The notes below the pieces were generated by a model. The model was not told where the DNA came from, searched no databases, and was given only the letters and a program-made list of their open reading frames with translations. From contig NW_027478162.1 of assembly GCF_051020975.1 (NCBI RefSeq), positions 2,478,501-2,542,500 of the forward strand: a stretch of 64,000 nt of DNA. The letters run 5' to 3'. The DNA comes from Osmia lignaria lignaria (lineage: Eukaryota > Arthropoda > Insecta > Hymenoptera > Megachilidae). The stretch's first letter is position 1. Every line of letters starts with the position of its first letter. Positions 60,227 through 64,000 of the stretch are shown here, one piece after another. The position numbers and the translations under genes are program-made.

Positions 60227-61836
60227 TTGCAGATTTATCTCAAGGGAAGGGTCCTGACGGACATATTTCGAGATATTTCTTCTTCTTGTTGTTCTTCTTC
60301 TGCACAGCTAAACTGGAAGTGGCATTTCCAGCTCGCAATAGTGCAGAGTTACCCCAAAGAAAGGGGCCACGGTGTTTCTGTATCTCTATTATGTTGGTGC
60401 GGCTTCGGAACTTTTAAATATCTCGATATATCTCGAAAACTACGCTTCTGATCAAAAAATATCATAGAACATAAATTGTAGGAAACATAATTCTCTACAA
60501 AAAAGGTCTCTTAACATTTTGCCATAGCTCGCTTCGTTTCCGAGATATTTGCAGATTTATCTCAAGGGAAGGGTCCTGATGGACATATTTCGAGATATTT
60601 CTTCTTCTTGTTGTTCTTCTTCTGCACAGCTAAACTGGAAGTGGCATTTCCAGCTCGCAATAGTGCAGAGTTATCTCAAAGAGAGGGGCCACGGTGTTTC
60701 TGTATCTCTATTATGTTGGTGCGGCTTCGGAACTTTTAAATATCTTGATATATCTCGAGAACTACGAATCTGGTCGGAAAATATCATAGAAGATAAAAAG
60801 TAGGAAACTTAATTCTCTACAAAAAAGGTCTCTTAACATTTTGCCATAGCTCGCTTGGTTTCCGAGGTATTTGCAGATTTATCTCAAGGGAAGGGGCCTG
60901 ACGGACATATTTCGAGATATTTCTTCTTCTTGTTGTTCTTCTTCTGCACAGCTAAGCTGGAAGTGGCATTTGCAGCTCGCAATAGTGCAGAGTTATCTCA
61001 AAGAAAGGGGCCACGGTGTTTCTGTATCTCTATTATGTTGGTGCGGCTTCGGAACTTTTAAATATCTTGATATATCTCGAGAACTACGCATCTGATCAAA
61101 AAATATCGTAGAACATAAAAAGTAGGAAACTTAATTCTCTACAAATAAGGTCTCTTAACATTTTGCCATAGCTCGCTTGGTTTCCGAGATATTTGCAGAT
61201 TTATCTCAAGGGAAGGGGCCTGAGGGACATATTTCGAGATATTTCTTCTTCTTGTTGTTCTTCTTCTGCACAGCTAAGCTGGAAGTGGCATTTGCAGGTC
61301 GCAATAGTGCAGAGTTATCTCAAAGAAAGGGGCCACGGTGTTTCTGTATCTCTATTATGTTGGTGCGGCTTCGGAACTTTTAAATATCTCGATATATCTC
61401 GAAAACTACGCTTCTGATCAAAAAATATCAGAGAACGTAAATTGTAGGAAACATAATTCTCTACAAAAAAGGTCTCTTAACATTTTGCCATAGCTCGCTT
61501 CGTTTCCGAGATATTTGCAGATTTATCTCAAGGGAAGGGGCCTGACGGACATATTTCGAGATATTTCTTCTTCTTGTTGTTCTTCTTCTGCACAGCTAAG
61601 CTGGAAGTGGCATTTGCAGCGCGCAATAGTGCAGAGTTATCTCAAAGAAAGGGGCCACGGTGTTTCTGTATCTCTATTATGTTGGTGCGGCTTCGGAACT
61701 TTTAAATATCTTGATATATCTCGAGAACTACGCATCTGATCAAAAAATATCATAGAACATAAAAAGTAGGAAACTTAATTCTCTACAAAAAAGGTCTCTT
61801 AACGTTTTGCAATAGCGCGCTTCGTTTCCGAGAAAT

Positions 61837-62157
61837 TTGCAGATTTATCTCAAGGAAGGGTCCTGACGGACATATTTCGAGATATTTCTTCTTCTTGTTG
61901 TTCTTCTTCTGCACAGCTAAACTGGAAGTGGCATTTCCAGCTCGCAATAGTGCAGAGCTATCCCAAAGAAAGGGGCCACGGTGTTTCCGTATCTCTATTA
62001 TGTTGGTGCGGCTTCGGAACTTTTAAATATCTCGATATATCTCGAAAACTACGCTTCTGATCAAAAAATATCATAGAACATAAATTGTAGGAAACATAAT
62101 TCTCTACAAAAAAGGTCTCTTAACATTTTGCCATAGCTCGTTTCGTTTCCGAGATAT
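61837..62157 (+). repeat. 321-bp satellite unit, copy of the 58619 deletion variant
   Basis: It matches the unit at 58619, including tctcaaggaaggg, gagaaatttgc, cagagctatcccaaag and gtttccgtatc, 3218 bp downstream. Confidence 0.92.
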
Positions 62158-63123
62158 TTGCAGATATATCTCAAGGGAAGGGGCCTGACGGACATATTTC
62201 GAGATATTTCCTCTTCTTGTTGTTCTTCTTCTGCACAGCTAAACTGGAAGTGGCATTTCCAGCTCGCAATAGCGCAGAGTTATCTCAAAGAAAGGGGCCA
62301 CGGTGTTTCTGTATCTCTATTATGTTGGTGCGGCTTCGGAACTTTTAAATATCTTGATATATCTCGAGAACTACGCATCTGATCAAAAAATATCATAGAA
62401 CATAAAAAGTAGGAAACTTAATTCTCTACAAATAAGGTCTCTTAACATTTTGCCATAGCTCGCTTCGTTTCCGAGATATTTGCAGATTTATCTCAAGGGA
62501 AGGGGCCTGACGGACATATTTCGAGATATTTCTTCTTCTTGTTGGTCTTCTTCTGCACAGCTAAGCTGGACGTGGCATTTACAGCTCGCAATAGTGCAGA
62601 GTTGTCTCAAAGAAAGGGGCCACGGTGTTTCTGTATCTCTATTATGTTGGTGCGGCTTCGGAACTTTTAAATATCTTGATATATCTCGAGAGCTACGCAT
62701 CCGATCAAAAAATATCATAGAACATAAAAAGTGGGAAACTTAATTCTCTACAAAAAAGGTCTCTTAACATTTTGCCATAGCTCGCTTCGTTTCCGAGATA
62801 TTTGCAGATTTATCTCGAGGGAAGGGGCCTGACGGACATATTTCGAGATATTTCTTCTTCTTGTTGTTCTTCTTCTGCACAGCTAAGCTGGACGTGGCAT
62901 TTACAGCTCGCAATAGTGCAGAGTTATCTCAAAGAAAGGGGCCACGGTGTTTCTGTATCTCTATTATGTTGGTGCGGCTTCGGAACTTTTAAATATCTTG
63001 ATATATCTCGAGAACTACGCCTCTGATCGAAAAATATCATAGAACATAAAAAGTAGGAAACTTAATTCTCTACAAAAAAGGTCTCTTAACATTTTGCCAT
63101 AGCTCGCTTGGTTTCCGAGATAT

Positions 63124-63444
63124 TTGCAGATTTATCTCAAGGGAAGGGGCCGACGGACATATTTCGAGATATTTCTTCTTCTTGTTGTTCTTCTTCTGCA
63201 CAGCTAAGCTGGAAGTGGCATTTGCAGCTCGCAATAGTGCAGAGTTATCTCAAAGAAAGGGGCCACGGTGTTTCTGTACCTCTATTATGTTGGTGCAGCT
63301 TCGGAGCTTTTAAATATCTTGATATATCTCGAGAACTACGCATCTGATCAAAAAATATCATAGAACATAAATTGTAGGAAACATAATTCTCTACAAAAAA
63401 GGTCTCTTAACATTTTGCCATAGCTCGCTTCGTTTCCGAGATAT
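63124..63444 (+). repeat. 321-bp hybrid satellite unit at the E2 deletion point
   Basis: The head and body match 59906 (aaggggccgacgg, tgcagcttcggagc) and the tail switches to aaattgtaggaaacata, which belongs to the 60227 unit in E1. The switch marks where one unit was lost by unequal exchange, between about 63340 and 63370. Confidence 0.88.
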
Positions 63445-64000
63445 TTGCAGATTTATCTCAAGGGAAGGGTCCTGATGGACATATTTCGAGATATTTCTTC
63501 TTCTTGTTGTTCTTCTTCTGCACAGCTAAACTGGAAGTGGCATTTCCAGCTCGCAATAGTGCAGAGTTATCTCAAAGAGAGGGGCCACGGTGTTTCTGTA
63601 TCTCTATTATGTTGGTGCGGCTTCGGAACTTTTAAATATCTTGATATATCTCGAGAACTACGAATCTGGTCGGAAAATATCATAGAAGATAAAAAGTAGG
63701 AAACTTAATTCTCTACAAAAAAGGTCTCTTAACATTTTGCCATAGCTCGCTTGGTTTCCGAGGTATTTGCAGATTTATCTCAAGGGAAGGGGCCTGACGG
63801 ACATATTTCGAGATATTTCTTCTTCTTGTTGTTCTTCTTCTGCACAGCTAAGCTGGAAGTGGCATTTGCAGCTCGCAATAGTGCAGAGTTATCGCAAAGA
63901 AAGGGGCCACGGTGTTTCTGTATCTCTATTATGTTGGTGCGGCTTCGGAACTTTTAAATATCTTGATATATCTCGAGAACTACGCATCTGATCAAAAAAT

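Larger units (their letters stand above)
57975..61192 (+). repeat. Ten-unit higher-order repeat, copy E1 (3218 bp)
   Basis: Ten units, two of them 321 bp (58619 and 59906), giving 3218 bp. Markers in order: ggcctgagggac with atcagagaacgtaaat (57975); gcagcgcgcaatag (58297); taacgttttgcaatagcgc, gagaaatttgc and tctcaaggaaggg (58619); caatagcgcag (58940); gagttgtctc with aaaagtgggaaac (59262); gctggacgtgg (59584); aaggggccgacgg (59906); gttaccccaaag (60227); ctacgaatctggtcgg (60549); tttccgaggtatttgc (60871). The tail atatcgtagaac precedes both copies. Confidence 0.9.
1..64000 (+). repeat. 322-bp tandem satellite array spanning the window
   Basis: The window consists only of head-to-tail copies of one 322-bp unit, all in the same orientation. 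Taking the first T of ttgcag as base 1, units start at 129+322n up to 17839; 18160+322n to 24600; 24808+322n to 32214; 32537+322n to 34147; 34470+322n to 54434; 54755+322n to 58619; 58940+322n to 59906; 60227+322n to 61837; 62158+322n to 63124; then 63445 and 63767. Units differ by a small number of substitutions, mostly shared among subfamilies, and indels are rare. GC of a typical unit is about 39% (126 of 322). CpG is close to expectation. No foreign insertion interrupts the array. Its likely role is constitutive heterochromatin, possibly centromeric or pericentromeric, but nothing in the sequence alone proves centromere function. Confidence 0.99.
61193..64000 (+). repeat. Ten-unit higher-order repeat, copy E2 (one unit deleted, cut by window end)
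   Basis: This repeats E1 unit by unit from 61193 to 63124, with all the private markers, then lacks the counterpart of the 60227 unit. The aaggggccgacgg unit (63124) ends in the tail of the missing unit (aaattgtaggaaacata) and is followed directly by the ctacgaatctggtcgg unit (63445) and the tttccgaggtatttgc unit (63767). The period here is therefore nine units. The window ends in the last unit, and the array continues to the right. Confidence 0.9.

Noticed and set aside
99..63991. Repeated 74-84 codon open frames on the + strand, one per unit
   Set aside because: They start with TTG and lack ATG, change frame from unit to unit (322 bp is not divisible by three), resemble no known protein, and are interrupted in several units by stops that were then amplified. 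They are a by-product of the repeat sequence.
1..64000. CRISPR array
   Set aside because: The period is 322 bp and the whole unit is repeated; there are no short repeats separated by unique spacers.
1..64000. Integrated virus, transposon or plasmid remnant as the source of the repeat
   Set aside because: No terminal repeats, target-site duplications, reverse transcriptase, transposase or capsid-like frames are visible in the unit on either strand.

Overview
The whole 64 kb window is one tandem satellite array. A 322-bp unit (about 39% GC) runs head to tail on the + strand from the first base to the last, about 199 units in all. I found no single-copy DNA, transposon, RNA gene, CRISPR array or convincing protein gene. 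Both window edges cut through a unit, so the array continues on each side. Nearly all units are exactly 322 bp. The length exceptions I found are one 208-bp truncated unit (24600-24807), two 323-bp units and six 321-bp units. These exceptions account for the register over the full window, because 198 periods minus 118 bp equals the observed distance from the unit at 129 to the unit at 63767.

The organism must be a eukaryote, since megabase-style homogenised satellites with higher-order repeats (HORs) are a feature of eukaryotic centromeric or pericentromeric heterochromatin. CpG is not depleted (11 CpG per unit against about 12 expected), which argues against a heavily CpG-methylated genome such as a vertebrate or most plants. 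It fits an invertebrate such as an insect. This is inference; I cannot name the species or match the satellite to a named family.

Layout, with units counted from the first T of the recurring ttgcag motif: (1) 1-4314, mixed units without a clear HOR. (2) 4315-16228, a domain with a seven-unit HOR (2254 bp), one six-unit deletion copy and partial or precursor copies. (3) 16229-31569, a domain rich in tail type II with several multi-unit duplications, including a 1496-bp duplication that is not a whole number of units and whose junction is the truncated unit. (4) 31570-36079, a transition domain with two 323-bp units and a duplicated dimer. (5) 36080-50891, a domain holding an 18-unit (5796-bp) tandem duplication with nested four-unit repeats, followed by a seven-unit HOR. 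(6) 50892-64000, a mosaic domain ending in a ten-unit HOR (3218 bp) whose second copy has lost one unit.

The biological content is a record of unequal exchange. Hybrid units mark the crossover points, private point mutations and 1-bp deletions are copied with their blocks, and two internal 27-bp subrepeats 114 bp apart inside each unit provided an alternative pairing site at least once. I see no novel gene system here.
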